A stretch of DNA of 47,042 bases. Source: UBA1801 sp035353395. Lineage in GTDB: Bacteria; Acidobacteriota; Holophagae; Holophagales; Holophagaceae. Positions 16,523 through 25,246 of this stretch are shown here, piece by piece (position 1 is the stretch's first letter; the number at the start of each line of letters is the position of its first letter). The stretch is taken from contig DAOPZL010000018.1 in NCBI GenBank assembly GCA_035353395.1, positions 1 to 47,042 on the forward strand, read 5' to 3'. The notes under the pieces are model-generated. The model ran no database searches. It saw only the letters and a program-made list of their open reading frames with translations, and was not told the DNA's origin. The translations under genes were made by a program, and so were the position numbers.

Positions 16523-19165
16523 CTAGTCGTCCTCGTCCAGGCCGCCGGCACTGAACCGCAGCACCCGCTTGACCTCGCCTTCGCCGCCGGCATCCACCAG
16601 GGCGCCCTGCTCGTCGGGGCCCATCTCGTGGACGCCCGAGGCGCCCCTGAAGAACTCCTCCTCGGGCGCGTAGGCCGGCTGGGGCTCGACACGGAACAGG
16701 TAGCTCGTGATCTCGTCCTCGTAGCCGAAGCGCATGTTCTCGAAGTACTCGTAGGACTCCTTCTTGTATTCGACGAGGGGATCCTTCTGGCCGTAGCCGC
16801 GGAAGCCGATGGCCTCCTTGAGGTGGTCCATGACCAGGAGATGGCGTTTCCACGCGGAGTCGATGATCTGCAGGATGGCCACCCGCTCGTGCCAGCGCAG
16901 GACGCTCTCCTCGCCGATGCGGCGCTCCTTGTCCAGGTAGGCGCTCCGGACCCGCTCGCTGAGCTGCTCCACCGCCTGGGCCTGGGGCATGGCGGAGAGG
17001 GCCTCCGCATCGACGTCCAGGATGGCGAAGAGCTGCTCGAAGCGCTCCTTGAACCCTTCGACGTCCTTGGTGCCCTTCTCGGGGAAGTAGTCGTGCACCA
17101 GGCCTTCCACGATCTCTCCCGCGACCCGGAGCACGTATTCCTTCGTGTTGCCCTTGAGGATGTCGGTCCGCAGCCCGTAGAAGAAGATGCGCTGCTTGTT
17201 CATCACGTCGTCGTACTCGAGCAGGTGCTTGCGGATCTCGAAGTGGTGGGTCTCCACCCGCTTCTGGCTCCGCTCGATGGCCCGGGTGACCATGCCGGCC
17301 TCGATGGGCTCGTCGTCGTTCATGCCCAGGGTGGTCATCATGCCCTTGATGCGCTCGCCGCCGAAGATCCGCATCAGGTCGTCCTCGAGGCTCAGGAAGA
17401 ACCGGCTCGAGCCGGGATCGCCCTGGCGCCCCGAACGGCCGCGCAGCTGGTTGTCGATGCGGCGGCTCTCGTGGCGCTCGGTGCCCAGGATGTGGAGGCC
17501 TCCGGCTTCCACCACCTCGATGTGCTCCGCGGCGGTCTGCTTCTCCATCTCCGCCACGAGGGCGTCGAACTCGGCCGTGTTGCGGCCGTCCTGATCATAA
17601 AGTTCGAGATTCCGCTTCTTGGCCTCGATCTTGGCGAGGCCTTCCGCGTTGCCGCCCAGCACGATGTCCGTGCCCCGGCCGGCCATGTTGGTGGCGATGG
17701 TGACGGCACCCTTGCGGCCCGCCTGGGTCACGATCTCGGCTTCCTTCTCGTGGTGCTTGGCGTTGAGGACCACGTGCTTGATCTTCGCGAGCTTCAGCTC
17801 CTCGCTCAGCGATTCGCTGGACTCGATGCTCACGGTGCCCACGAGGATGGGCTGGCCCTTGGCGTGCAGCTCCTTGATCTCCTCGACGATGGCCTTGGTC
17901 TTGCCCTTCTTGGTGGCGTAGACGATGTCCGCGAAGTCCTTGCGGATCATGGGCATGTTGGTGGGGACGATCACCACTTCGAGCTTGTAGATCTGAAGCA
18001 GTTCCCGGGCCTCGGTCTCGGCCGTGCCGGTCATGCCCGCGAGCTTCTTGTACATCCGGAAGAAGTTCTGGAAGGTCACCGTGGCGAGGGTCTGGTTCTC
18101 GGCGTTGACCTCGACGCCCTCCTTGGCCTCGATGGCCTGGTGGAGGCCGTTGGACCAGCGGCGGCCGGGCATCATGCGGCCGGTGAACTCGTCGACGATG
18201 ACGATCTCCTGCCCGCGGCCGTCCTCCTTGGGGCGGACCATGTACTCGACGTCGCGCTTGTAGAGGTTGTGGGCCTGGAGCGCCTGGTTCACGCCGTGGA
18301 GGGTGTCGATGGCGTTGGGATCGTAGAGGTTGGCCACTCCCAGGAGCTTCTCGGCATGGCGGATGCCCTCGTCGGTGAGCATCACCTGGCGGTCCTTCTC
18401 GTCCACCTTGAAGTCGACGTCGGCCTTGAGCTTGGGGATGATGCCGTCGATCCGGTAGTACTTGGAGGTGTCCTCCTCGCTGGCGCCCGCGATGATCAGG
18501 GGGGTCCGGGCCTCGTCGATGAGGATGGAGTCCACCTCGTCCACGATGGCGTAGGCGAAGCCGCGCTGGGTGAACTCCTCCAGGTCCCACTTCATGTTGT
18601 CGCGGAGGTAGTCGAAGCCCAGCTCGTTGTTCGTGCAGTAGGTGATGTCGCAGGCGTAGGCCTGCCGGCGCTGCTCGTCGTCGAGGCCGTGCTGGATCAC
18701 GCCCACGGTCATGCCCAGGAAGCGGTAGATGCGTCCCATCCACTCGGCGTCGCGGCGGGCCAGGTAGTCGTTCACGGTGACGAGGTGCGCGCCCTTCCCG
18801 GCCAGGGCGTTCAGGTAGAGGGCCAGGGTGGCGGTGAGCGTCTTGCCCTCGCCCGTCCTCATCTCGGCGACCTTGCCCTCGTGGAGGACGATGCCGCCCA
18901 CGAGCTGGACGTCGAAGTGCCGCATCTTCAGCACCCGGCGGGAGGCCTCGCGGCAGGCCGCGAAGGCTTCGGGCAGGATGTCGTCCAAGGTGGCGCCCTG
19001 GGCAAGCTTTTCCCTCAGGCGAGGGGTCTCGGCCCTCAGCTGTTCGTCGGTGAGCGTTTCCATCTGGGGCTCCAGGACATTGATGGCCTGGACCTTCCCC
19101 CACATGCGCTTCAGCTCGCGCTCGTTCTTCGAGCCGATGAGTTTCTTGAGAATGCTTTCGATCAT
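16523..19165 (-). CDS. secA: Preprotein translocase ATPase SecA (880 aa)
   Basis: Motor of the Sec export pathway, at the inner membrane with SecYEG. Walker A is MRTGEGKTL and Walker B lies in AIVDEVDSILIDEARTPL; the preprotein-binding region and NBD2 motifs (TNMAGRGTDIVLGG, RGRSGRQGDPG) are intact. The C-terminus ends GGLDEDD and lacks the CxCxSG...CH zinc-binding tail found in many SecA proteins. I chose the ATG at 19163-19165 (MIESILKKLIG), the family start; an open extension of 23 residues upstream crosses the promoter region. rapZ follows. Confidence 0.96.
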   Translation of the reverse strand: MIESILKKLIGSKNERELKRMWGKVQAINVLEPQMETLTDEQLRAETPRLREKLAQGATLDDILPEAFAACREASRRVLKMRHFDVQLVGGIVLHEGKVAEMRTGEGKTLTATLALYLNALAGKGAHLVTVNDYLARRDAEWMGRIYRFLGMTVGVIQHGLDDEQRRQAYACDITYCTNNELGFDYLRDNMKWDLEEFTQRGFAYAIVDEVDSILIDEARTPLIIAGASEEDTSKYYRIDGIIPKLKADVDFKVDEKDRQVMLTDEGIRHAEKLLGVANLYDPNAIDTLHGVNQALQAHNLYKRDVEYMVRPKEDGRGQEIVIVDEFTGRMMPGRRWSNGLHQAIEAKEGVEVNAENQTLATVTFQNFFRMYKKLAGMTGTAETEARELLQIYKLEVVIVPTNMPMIRKDFADIVYATKKGKTKAIVEEIKELHAKGQPILVGTVSIESSESLSEELKLAKIKHVVLNAKHHEKEAEIVTQAGRKGAVTIATNMAGRGTDIVLGGNAEGLAKIEAKKRNLELYDQDGRNTAEFDALVAEMEKQTAAEHIEVVEAGGLHILGTERHESRRIDNQLRGRSGRQGDPGSSRFFLSLEDDLMRIFGGERIKGMMTTLGMNDDEPIEAGMVTRAIERSQKRVETHHFEIRKHLLEYDDVMNKQRIFFYGLRTDILKGNTKEYVLRVAGEIVEGLVHDYFPEKGTKDVEGFKERFEQLFAILDVDAEALSAMPQAQAVEQLSERVRSAYLDKERRIGEESVLRWHERVAILQIIDSAWKRHLLVMDHLKEAIGFRGYGQKDPLVEYKKESYEYFENMRFGYEDEITSYLFRVEPQPAYAPEEEFFRGASGVHEMGPDEQGALVDAGGEGEVKRVLRFSAGGLDEDD

Positions 19166-19192
19166 GCTGGGTCCAATCGCGTCGAACTGTCG

Positions 19193-19198
19193 ATTGTA
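19193..19198 (-). promoter_or_regulatory. Possible -10 box of secA
   Basis: On the minus strand the hexamer TACAAT (5 of 6 to TATAAT) lies about 28 bases upstream of the secA ATG, in the 167-base space shared with divergent ndk. No good -35 is found at 16-18 bases, so this is weak. Confidence 0.25.
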
Positions 19199-19332
19199 CC
19201 TCCGATCGCCTCGATTTCCCACCTTCCGGGTCAAGAAGGTTGGCTCATCCGGTGGACCGGGATTTCTGTATCATCAACACTTGGGCGGTCCATCGCCGCG
19301 CTTGACATCGGCAGAACTGGCATAGAGGGAAT

Positions 19333-19752
19333 ATGGTCCGGGAACGCACCTTTGCGATCATCAAGCCCGATGCGGTCCAGGACGGGCATATCGGCGAGAT
19401 CGTCAGCGCCGTCGAACAGGAAGGCTTCACGATCCACGGGCTGCGCATGGCGCGCCTGACGCGGGATCTGATCAAGGGCTTCTACCTTGAGCACCTTCAC
19501 AAGCCGTTCTATCCGGAACTGGAGGAGTTCATGCTCGAGGGCCCCGTGCTGCTCATGGTGCTCGAGGGCGAGGATGCCGTCGCGCGCTGGCGCGAGATCA
19601 TGGGGGTCACCGACCCCCTCGAGGCGGCGCCCGGGACCTTGCGCAGGAAGTTCGGCCGGAACCTGACCCGGAACGCGGTCCACGGATCGGACGCCCCCCA
19701 CACCGCCGGACAGGAAATACACTATTTCTTCAGCGCGCTGGACCTCGTGTAG
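19333..19752 (+). CDS. ndk: Nucleoside diphosphate kinase (139 aa)
   Basis: Transfers the gamma phosphate of ATP to NDPs through a phosphohistidine. The active-site His is in NAVHGSD (about residue 117), with the N-terminal RTFAIIKPDAV and the C-terminal HYFF motif also typical. The length matches the family. GAGGGA lies 2-3 bases upstream of the ATG at 19333. It is divergent from secA and convergent with the next gene, only 20 bases away. Confidence 0.96.
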   Translation: MVRERTFAIIKPDAVQDGHIGEIVSAVEQEGFTIHGLRMARLTRDLIKGFYLEHLHKPFYPELEEFMLEGPVLLMVLEGEDAVARWREIMGVTDPLEAAPGTLRRKFGRNLTRNAVHGSDAPHTAGQEIHYFFSALDLV

Positions 19753-19772
19753 AGGCTCGCCCCGATCCGGGA

Positions 19773-20246
19773 TCACATCTCCTTGATGGCCATGACCGCC
19801 GCCTGGCAGAGCCTGCGGACCCCGGGGATGAGGTCCATTCCCGCCAGGTCCTTCTCGCTCGCCCACAGGCCTCCCTCCGGAGGGGGCGGGAGGTCGTCGC
19901 CGGGGAGCCTGGTGCGCAGCAGGTGGGTCAGGTAGAGCCGCTGCTGGCCCTCGAGCCCCTCCAGGCGCAGGAGCCACGGGGTCGGCAGGCGGCTGGTGCG
20001 CTCGTCGAAGACCACGGGCAGCCTCGACGAATCCACGAAGCGGAAGGGGATCTTCCAGGTCTGGTCGATCTGGGCCTGGAGCAGGGCCGGAGGAAGGAAT
20101 CCCGGCGCCCACGGCACGTGGGGCGGCATGAGAAGGCCCCGGTGCGGGGAGTGCGGAGTCGGCACCAGCAGCACGGAGGGGGTGCCGGAGCCGTGCACCA
20201 GCACCCCTTCGATGAACGTGGTCAGGTAGACCGGGCCTTCCGGCAT
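19773..20246 (-). CDS. Hypothetical protein (157 aa), perhaps distantly Nudix-like
   Basis: I do not recognise this protein. It starts MPEGPVYLTTFIEGVLVHGSG and has a central WKIPFRFVD and an end reading GLWASEKDLAGMDLIPGVRRL, which recalls the C-terminal part of some Nudix hydrolases. No Nudix box (GX5EX7REUXEEXGU) is present, so catalysis of that type is unlikely. There is no signal peptide or membrane segment. The ATG at 20244-20246 is 4 bases after the proS stop, and its ribosome site GGGAGG overlaps the proS end, so it is coupled to proS. Confidence 0.6.
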   Translation of the reverse strand: MPEGPVYLTTFIEGVLVHGSGTPSVLLVPTPHSPHRGLLMPPHVPWAPGFLPPALLQAQIDQTWKIPFRFVDSSRLPVVFDERTSRLPTPWLLRLEGLEGQQRLYLTHLLRTRLPGDDLPPPPEGGLWASEKDLAGMDLIPGVRRLCQAAVMAIKEM

Positions 20247-20250
20247 GGGG

Positions 20251-22032
20251 CTACCTCCCGCCCGCTTCCTCGAGCTCCAGCAGGATGCGGTCCCGAGCCA
20301 TCTTGGCCTCGGTCACCATGTGCTCCGGCTTGAACTTCCGGGAAACCTTGGTGCGGCGGTCCCGGAGCTCGACCACGCCCTCCTTGAGCCCCCGGGTCCC
20401 CACCATGGCCCGCAGCGGGAAGCCCAGCAGGTCGGCGTCCTTGAACTTGGCGCCCGGGCTCATCCCTTCGCGGTCGTCGTGGAGCACCTCGAAGCCCGCG
20501 GCCTCCAGCTCCTTCTCCAGGCGGTTGGCCATCTCGTTGACCTCGGCGTTGGCCGGGTCCAGGTTCAGGAGGTGGATGTGGTAGGGGGCGATGGGCCAGG
20601 GCCAGATGATGCCGTCCGCGTCGTAGTTCTGCTCGACGGCCGCCGCCACGGTGCGCGTGACGCCGATGCCGTAGCACCCCATGACCATGGGCTTCTCCTG
20701 CTGGTCCTCGTCCAGGAACGTGCAGCCCATGGAGTTCGAGTACTTGGTGCCCAGCTTGAAGACCTGGCCCACCTCGATGCCCCGGAAGGCCTGGTAGGTG
20801 CCCTTCCCGCACCGGGCGCACGTGTCTCCTTCCACCGCGGTCCGGATGTCGGCGAAGGTGCAGCCGGGCAGGTCCCGGACGGGATCCAGGCCGAAGTGGT
20901 GGTAGTCCGTGCGGTTGGCCCCGCAGGTGAGGTTCCCCGAACCCTGGAGGCTCCGGTCGACGACGAACTGGACGCCCTTCAGGCCCACGGGGCCCATGAA
21001 TCCGGACTTGGCGCCGGTGAAGGCCTCGGCCTCGTCGATCGGCATCAGCTCCATCGCCATGGCGCCGACGTAGTTCTTCACCTTGACCAGGTTCACCTCG
21101 TGGTCGCCTCGCAGCACGGCGCCCACGAGCCGCGTGGACTCGTCCGCGAAGGTGCAGCGGTAGAGGAAGAACTTGCTGGTCTGGGTGAGGGGCATGCCGT
21201 CGTGGTCCGCGTCCTTCATGCCGGCCGCCTGCTCCACCTGCCCGACGACCCCGGGCGTGCAGAAGTAGTCCCGCTTCAACTCGAAGGCGGGGCCGTGATC
21301 CGGCGTCGGCACCGAGGGCGCCTCGGTCTTCTCGACGTTGGACGTGTAGTCGCAGTGGTCGCAGGAGAGGATGGCATCCTCGCCCGAGCCTGCCAGCACG
21401 TGGAACTCGTGGGTGAAGCTCCCTCCGATGGCGCCGCTGTCGGCCTCCACGGGCCTGAACTTGACCCCCAGCCTCGAGAAGATGCGCTTGTAGGCGTTGA
21501 ACATCACCCAGTACTCGCGGTCCGCGTCGGCGTCGTCCACGCAGAAGGAGTAGGCGTCCTTCATGATGAACTCCCGCCCCCGCATGAGGCCGAACCGGGG
21601 CCGGATCTCGTCCCTGAACTTCGTCTGGATCTGGTAGAGGTTCATGGGCAGCTGCTTGTAGCTGCGGACGTTCCTGCGCACGATGTCGGTGATGACCTCC
21701 TCGTGGGTGGGGCCCAGGCAGAAATCGGCCCCCTTCCTGTCCTGGAAGCGCAGCAGCTCCTTCCCGTAGAACTGCCAGCGCCCGGACTCCTGCCAGAGTT
21801 CCCCCGGCTGGACCGTGGGCATCAGGAGTTCCTGGCAGCCGTCCTTGTCGAGCTCCTCGCGCACGATCGCCTCGAACTTGCGGATGGAGCGGAAGGCCAG
21901 GGGCAGGTAGTCGTAGACGCCCGCGGCGAGTTTCTGGATCATGCCCGCGCGCATCATGAGCTGCTGGCTGACCACATCGGCGTCCCGGGGCACTTCCCGG
22001 AGAGTCTGGATCAAGAGTCTGGACTGCTTCAT
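20251..22032 (-). CDS. proS: Prolyl-tRNA synthetase, bacterial type (593 aa)
   Basis: Class II synthetase charging tRNA-Pro. Motif 1 lies near LPLAFRSIRKFEAIVREELDK, motif 2 in KFRDEIRPRFGLMRGREFIMKD, and motif 3 near CYGIGVTRTVAA. The YbaK-like editing insertion between motifs 2 and 3 (about residues 230-385) is present, as expected for the bacterial type, and the anticodon domain closes the protein. The ATG at 22030-22032 follows AAGGA. The downstream 157-residue gene is coupled to it; yqeY lies upstream on the same strand. Confidence 0.96.
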   Translation of the reverse strand: MKQSRLLIQTLREVPRDADVVSQQLMMRAGMIQKLAAGVYDYLPLAFRSIRKFEAIVREELDKDGCQELLMPTVQPGELWQESGRWQFYGKELLRFQDRKGADFCLGPTHEEVITDIVRRNVRSYKQLPMNLYQIQTKFRDEIRPRFGLMRGREFIMKDAYSFCVDDADADREYWVMFNAYKRIFSRLGVKFRPVEADSGAIGGSFTHEFHVLAGSGEDAILSCDHCDYTSNVEKTEAPSVPTPDHGPAFELKRDYFCTPGVVGQVEQAAGMKDADHDGMPLTQTSKFFLYRCTFADESTRLVGAVLRGDHEVNLVKVKNYVGAMAMELMPIDEAEAFTGAKSGFMGPVGLKGVQFVVDRSLQGSGNLTCGANRTDYHHFGLDPVRDLPGCTFADIRTAVEGDTCARCGKGTYQAFRGIEVGQVFKLGTKYSNSMGCTFLDEDQQEKPMVMGCYGIGVTRTVAAAVEQNYDADGIIWPWPIAPYHIHLLNLDPANAEVNEMANRLEKELEAAGFEVLHDDREGMSPGAKFKDADLLGFPLRAMVGTRGLKEGVVELRDRRTKVSRKFKPEHMVTEAKMARDRILLELEEAGGR

Positions 22033-22133
22033 ATGAAATCCTTGGTTCCTTTTCCAATTGGATGCGCCGGGGATGCTGCCCGCTCCAGGGGGAGTCTTCC
22101 GCCTGCGGGCTCGGCGCGCTGCGTGGCGGCGAT

Positions 22134-22583
22134 TCAGTTCAGGAGGGACTGGACGAGCTGGCTGGCCGCCTTGCCGTCGTAGGAGGCGCCGTGCCTGGCC
22201 TGGAGTTCCTTCATGACCTTGCCCATGTCCTTCTTGCCGGCCGCCCCCGTCGAGGCGATCGCCTCCCGGACGGCCTTCTCGAGCTGGACTCCCTCCAGCA
22301 TGGCGGGCAGGAAGCCCTTCAGCACCGTGATCTCCTCCTGCTCCTGGGCGGCCCGCTCCGCGTAGCCTGCCCTGGAGAACTGTTCGATGCTGTCCTCCCT
22401 GGACTTGATCAGGCGCTTGACCACGGCGACGGCGTCCGCTTCCGGCAGGTGCCCCTGGGGGCCCAGTCCCTTGGCCACGGCCTCGTTCTTGTAGGCGGCC
22501 AGCGCCATGCGCAGCACCTGGGTCCGTGGGGCGTTCTTGGCGAGCATCGAGGTCTTCAACTCGGACTGCAGGCGGTCAAGCAT
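22134..22583 (-). CDS. yqeY: YqeY/GatB domain protein (149 aa)
   Basis: Small helical protein of the YqeY family, which shares its fold with the tRNA-binding tail of GatB. The exact role is not established. Recognisable parts are MLDRLQSELKTSMLAKNAPRTQVLRM at the start (split here for reading: MLDRLQSELK then TSMLAKNAPR), EQEEITVLKGFLPAML in the middle and KDMGKVMKELQARHG near the end. The ATG at 22581-22583 has GGAGC upstream. An open frame of 24 codons before it is not conserved-looking. It precedes proS by about 100 bases. Confidence 0.9.
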   Translation of the reverse strand: MLDRLQSELKTSMLAKNAPRTQVLRMALAAYKNEAVAKGLGPQGHLPEADAVAVVKRLIKSREDSIEQFSRAGYAERAAQEQEEITVLKGFLPAMLEGVQLEKAVREAIASTGAAGKKDMGKVMKELQARHGASYDGKAASQLVQSLLN

Positions 22584-22716
22584 GGCAAAGCTCCGGCACA
22601 TATCGAAACTATTATCGTGCCCTTGAAAGCTGGCTCCAGCAATGTGGAATGCCATAAATTAGGTCCCGGAACCGGCATTCGATGGAATAATGGGAGCCAT
22701 TCCAGAGGCAGGCCCC

Positions 22717-23181
22717 ATGAACGTCGCCTACATCAATCCCTTCATCGAATCCACCTTGCGCAGCCTCGACATGATGGCCGGCATCAAGGCGGAGAAGGCG
22801 GGGCTGGAGCTGAAGGAGGACCTCATCACCACCTACGACATCTCCTCCATCATCGGCCTGACCGGGGAGACTTCGGGGTCCATCATCATCAGCATGCCCG
22901 TAAACCTGGCCTGCCGGGTTGCCTCCAACATGCTCATGGAAGAGATCACGACCATGAACAAGAGCGTGGAGGATGCCATCGGCGAGATCGGGAACATCGT
23001 CGTCGGCGATGCCCGGAGGGCCCTCATCCAGGACGGCTATTCCCTCAGCATCTCCATCCCGACGGTCGTGGTCGGAGCCGGCCACAAGATCAGCCGCTCC
23101 GGCGGCATTCCCTGCATCGCCATCCCGTTCACGACCGAGTTCGGGGATTTCGAAGTGAACGTCGGGCTCCAGGAGAACTGA
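22717..23181 (+). CDS. CheX-like chemotaxis phosphatase (154 aa)
   Basis: CheC/CheX/FliY-type protein that removes phosphate from CheY-P. The phosphatase helix reads AIGEIGNIVVGDARRAL, with the conserved Glu and Asn of the E-x2-N signature. The N-terminal MNVAYINPFIESTLRSL and the central TGETSGSIIISMP fit CheX. I chose the ATG at 22717 with GAGG 9 bases upstream, over one 9 codons earlier. No other chemotaxis gene is adjacent; the flagellar genes are 6 kb away. It is convergent with the ferredoxin gene, with 14 bases between. Confidence 0.82.
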   Translation: MNVAYINPFIESTLRSLDMMAGIKAEKAGLELKEDLITTYDISSIIGLTGETSGSIIISMPVNLACRVASNMLMEEITTMNKSVEDAIGEIGNIVVGDARRALIQDGYSLSISIPTVVVGAGHKISRSGGIPCIAIPFTTEFGDFEVNVGLQEN

Positions 23182-23195
23182 GGGCCCTTCGCCCG

Positions 23196-23450
23196 CTACG
23201 CCTTCTCGAAGCGGATCACCTGCGCGGGGCATCCCGCCGCGGCGGACTCGATGCCCGCTTCCATGGGGGCCTGGAGTTCCACCTTCAGGGGACTCCTCTC
23301 CTGGCGGTTCTCGCTCTCCCTGCCGTCCTGGCGGGCGCCGGCCCTGATGGTGCTGCTGGTGTCCGAGACCACGAACACGTCGGGACATTCGGCCTCGCAG
23401 GCGTTGCACATGATGCATCCGTCCTCGATCCAGACAACCTTGATCGCCAT
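23196..23450 (-). CDS. Single-cluster [4Fe-4S] ferredoxin (84 aa)
   Basis: Small electron carrier. The motif C12-x2-C15-x2-C18-x3-C22-P followed by DVF and a distant C74-P (AAGCPAQVI) is that of Desulfovibrio-type single-cluster ferredoxins, in which C12, C15, C18 and C74 would bind the cluster. The ATG at 23448-23450 has GGAGAG upstream. The frame stays open for 42 more codons to 23576, but that Arg-rich stretch has no ferredoxin character. Its redox partner is not visible nearby. Confidence 0.88.
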   Translation of the reverse strand: MAIKVVWIEDGCIMCNACEAECPDVFVVSDTSSTIRAGARQDGRESENRQERSPLKVELQAPMEAGIESAAAGCPAQVIRFEKA

Positions 23451-23688
23451 GTTCTCTCCATTGCGATCGTCAACCTTAGCACGGCGGCGAGCCCGTGCGG
23501 ACTGCCGGGATCGGACGGATCGCGGGTCCCGCAGGTCCTTCACGGCCTGGACGGCGGCTGTCTGAAAGCGAGACATGATGATTTTCTAGCTGTATTTACC
23601 ATGATCCTGGTTTGCAGTACGCGCCGGGACGGGCCTCCCCACCGGATCGACCCGGCTCGCAAGGCCGTTCCCGTCGGTTCTCCTCTAT

Positions 23689-23712
23689 GATGGGAAGGGG
23701 CCAGTTCCCATC
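23689..23712 (+). promoter_or_regulatory. Perfect 8-bp hairpin upstream of the DUF2062 gene
   Basis: gatgggaa (23689-23696) and ttcccatc (23705-23712) enclose an 8-base loop, 32 bases before the ATG. It overlaps a TATGAT hexamer that might be a -10 box. It may be an operator or a 5' leader structure; no T tract follows, so it is not a typical terminator. Confidence 0.3.
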
Positions 23713-23744
23713 CAGGGCCAGGGCGCCGAACCTTCCGAGTCCAC

Positions 23745-24431
23745 ATGACCGTCTTTTCACCCCAGTCGATCGTTGCGTTCTTCAAGAGGTCGCCTATCTG
23801 GCTCAAGCTGAAGAAGCAGATCCTCCACCCCGACGTGACTCCGGAACAGATCGCCACGAGCTTCGGTCTGGGGTTGTCCATCGCCTTCAATCCGCTCCTG
23901 GGGCTCCACACGATCATGGTCCTGGGGCTCTGCCTGGTCTTCCGCAAGCTCCACCGCCCCCTGATCCTCGCGTCCGCGATGATCAACAATCCCTGGACCA
24001 TGGTTCCCATCGCCACGGCCCACGCCTATGCCGGCAACCTCCTGCTGGGGCGGGGGCTCGAGCTGGACCTCTCGCGGATCCACTGGGAAGGCCTCGGCTG
24101 GAGCAGCTTCGTGACCCGCCAGGGGCTCGAGGACATGTTCCACATGCTGGAACCGATCCTGGCCCCGTATCTGCTCGGCGGATTTCTGCTGAGCATCCTG
24201 GCATTTCCGGTAGGGTACTTTGCGATGCTGAGGCTTTCGAAGCGCCTGCGCAGGCTCCACCTGCACATGCCGCATCTTCCCCACATCCACATCCCGACCA
24301 TGCATCCGGATCCCACCCTCAAGGAGAAGTCCCATGGACATGCGCTTCCTCATGAAACAGGCCCAGGCCATGCAGCAGAAGCTCACGGAAGCCCAGCAGA
24401 ACCTGAGGGCGGAGGGAACCGCCGGGGGTGA
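23745..24431 (+). CDS. DUF2062 membrane protein (228 aa)
   Basis: Inner-membrane protein of unknown function. The DUF2062 part (about residues 20-170) has membrane segments around FGLGLSIAFNPLLGLHTIMV, LVFRKLHRPLILASAMINNPW and APYLLGGFLLSILAFPVGY. A basic and His-rich tail follows (RLRRLHLHMPHLPHIHIP). The last 32 codons (from 24334) overlap the start of ybaB in another frame, giving a tail rich in His, Gly and Glu. The ATG at 23745 has only a weak ribosome site. The large overlap suggests either a genuine extension or loss of an earlier stop. Confidence 0.85.
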   Translation: MTVFSPQSIVAFFKRSPIWLKLKKQILHPDVTPEQIATSFGLGLSIAFNPLLGLHTIMVLGLCLVFRKLHRPLILASAMINNPWTMVPIATAHAYAGNLLLGRGLELDLSRIHWEGLGWSSFVTRQGLEDMFHMLEPILAPYLLGGFLLSILAFPVGYFAMLRLSKRLRRLHLHMPHLPHIHIPTMHPDPTLKEKSHGHALPHETGPGHAAEAHGSPAEPEGGGNRRG

Positions 24432-24636
24432 GACGGTGAAGGTGGTCCTCAACGGCAGCAAGGAACTCCAGGGGATCTCCATTTCCAAGGACGTGATGGA
24501 TCCCGAGGATCCCAGCATGCTGGAGGACCTGATCGTGGCCGCCTTCAAGGATGCCGCCCAGAAGGTGGACGAGGGCATGGCCAAGTTCTCTGGAAGCCTC
24601 ACGGGCGGGCTCAACATCCCCGGCCTGAAGCTGTGA
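24334..24636 (+). CDS. ybaB: YbaB/EbfC nucleoid-associated protein (100 aa)
   Basis: Small DNA-binding protein that coats the chromosome and is usually encoded just before recR, as here. It starts MDMRFLMKQAQAMQQKL, with the coiled N-terminal helix followed by the conserved core GETVKVVLNGSKELQGISI and D-PED-ML-DLI-AAF. AAGGAG lies 7 bases before the ATG, supporting this start even though it is inside the DUF2062 frame. recR starts 10 bases after its stop. Confidence 0.94.
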   Translation: MDMRFLMKQAQAMQQKLTEAQQNLRAEGTAGGETVKVVLNGSKELQGISISKDVMDPEDPSMLEDLIVAAFKDAAQKVDEGMAKFSGSLTGGLNIPGLKL

Positions 24637-24646
24637 ACCTGCGCGC

Positions 24647-25246
24647 ATGAAGCTGCCCGCTCCCCTCGAGGCCGTCGTGGAGGCGCTCCAGAAGCTGCCC
24701 GGCGTGGGGTCGAAGTCCGCCCAGCGCATGGCGCTGCACCTTCTGAAGGAAGGCCCCCAGGCCATGGAACACCTGGGGGACCTGCTCCAGCACGCGGCTC
24801 ATCGCGTGGGATTCTGCCAGGTTTGCGGCGCCTTCACGGATCGTCCCGTATGTCCCATCTGCGAGGACCCGAACCGCGACGCGGGGGTGCTGGTCGTGGT
24901 CGCCGAGGCCTCGAACGTGCTGACCTTCGAGCGCAGCGGACACTTCCGGGGACGCTACCATGTGCTCGGAGGGGTGATCTCCCCCCTGAAGGGGATCGGC
25001 CCGGACCAGCTCAAGATCCGGGAGCTGCTGAAGCGGCTGGAGGATTCGCGCATCCAGGAGATCGTCATCGCCACGAATCCCACCCTGGATGGGGAGGCGA
25101 CGGCCGCCTGGCTCGCCCGGATCCTGGAGCCCATGGGCCTGAAGGTGTCCCGCATCGGGCTGGGGCTGCCGATCGGCGCCGATCTCGAATACGCCGACGA
25201 CCTGACACTGGACCGGGCCCTGGAAGGGCGAAGGCAGCTGGGGTAG
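24647..25246 (+). CDS. recR: Recombination mediator RecR (199 aa)
   Basis: Works with RecO (gene at 40583-41317 in this window) to load RecA on single-stranded gaps. An N-terminal helix-hairpin-helix (LQKLPGVGSKSAQRMA) is followed by a C4 zinc finger (FCQVCGAFTDRPVCPIC), a TOPRIM domain (VVAEASNVLTFERSG ... IATNPTLDGEATAAW) and the C-terminal GLPIGADLEYADDLTL. Length is normal. It is cotranscribed with ybaB. Confidence 0.96.
   Translation: MKLPAPLEAVVEALQKLPGVGSKSAQRMALHLLKEGPQAMEHLGDLLQHAAHRVGFCQVCGAFTDRPVCPICEDPNRDAGVLVVVAEASNVLTFERSGHFRGRYHVLGGVISPLKGIGPDQLKIRELLKRLEDSRIQEIVIATNPTLDGEATAAWLARILEPMGLKVSRIGLGLPIGADLEYADDLTLDRALEGRRQLG

Noticed and set aside
19300..19332. TTGACA before ndk as a sigma-70 promoter
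   Set aside because: No acceptable -10 box lies 16-18 bases downstream of it before the start codon.
16262..19459. Long open plus-strand frame over secA and rapZ
   Set aside because: Same antisense artefact; the minus-strand genes have clear family motifs throughout.
19773..20246. Calling this gene a Nudix hydrolase
   Set aside because: Only the C-terminal part recalls the family; the catalytic Nudix box is absent.
23451..23576. N-terminal extension of the ferredoxin
   Set aside because: Arg-rich, without ferredoxin character; the internal ATG has a good ribosome site and gives the usual start.
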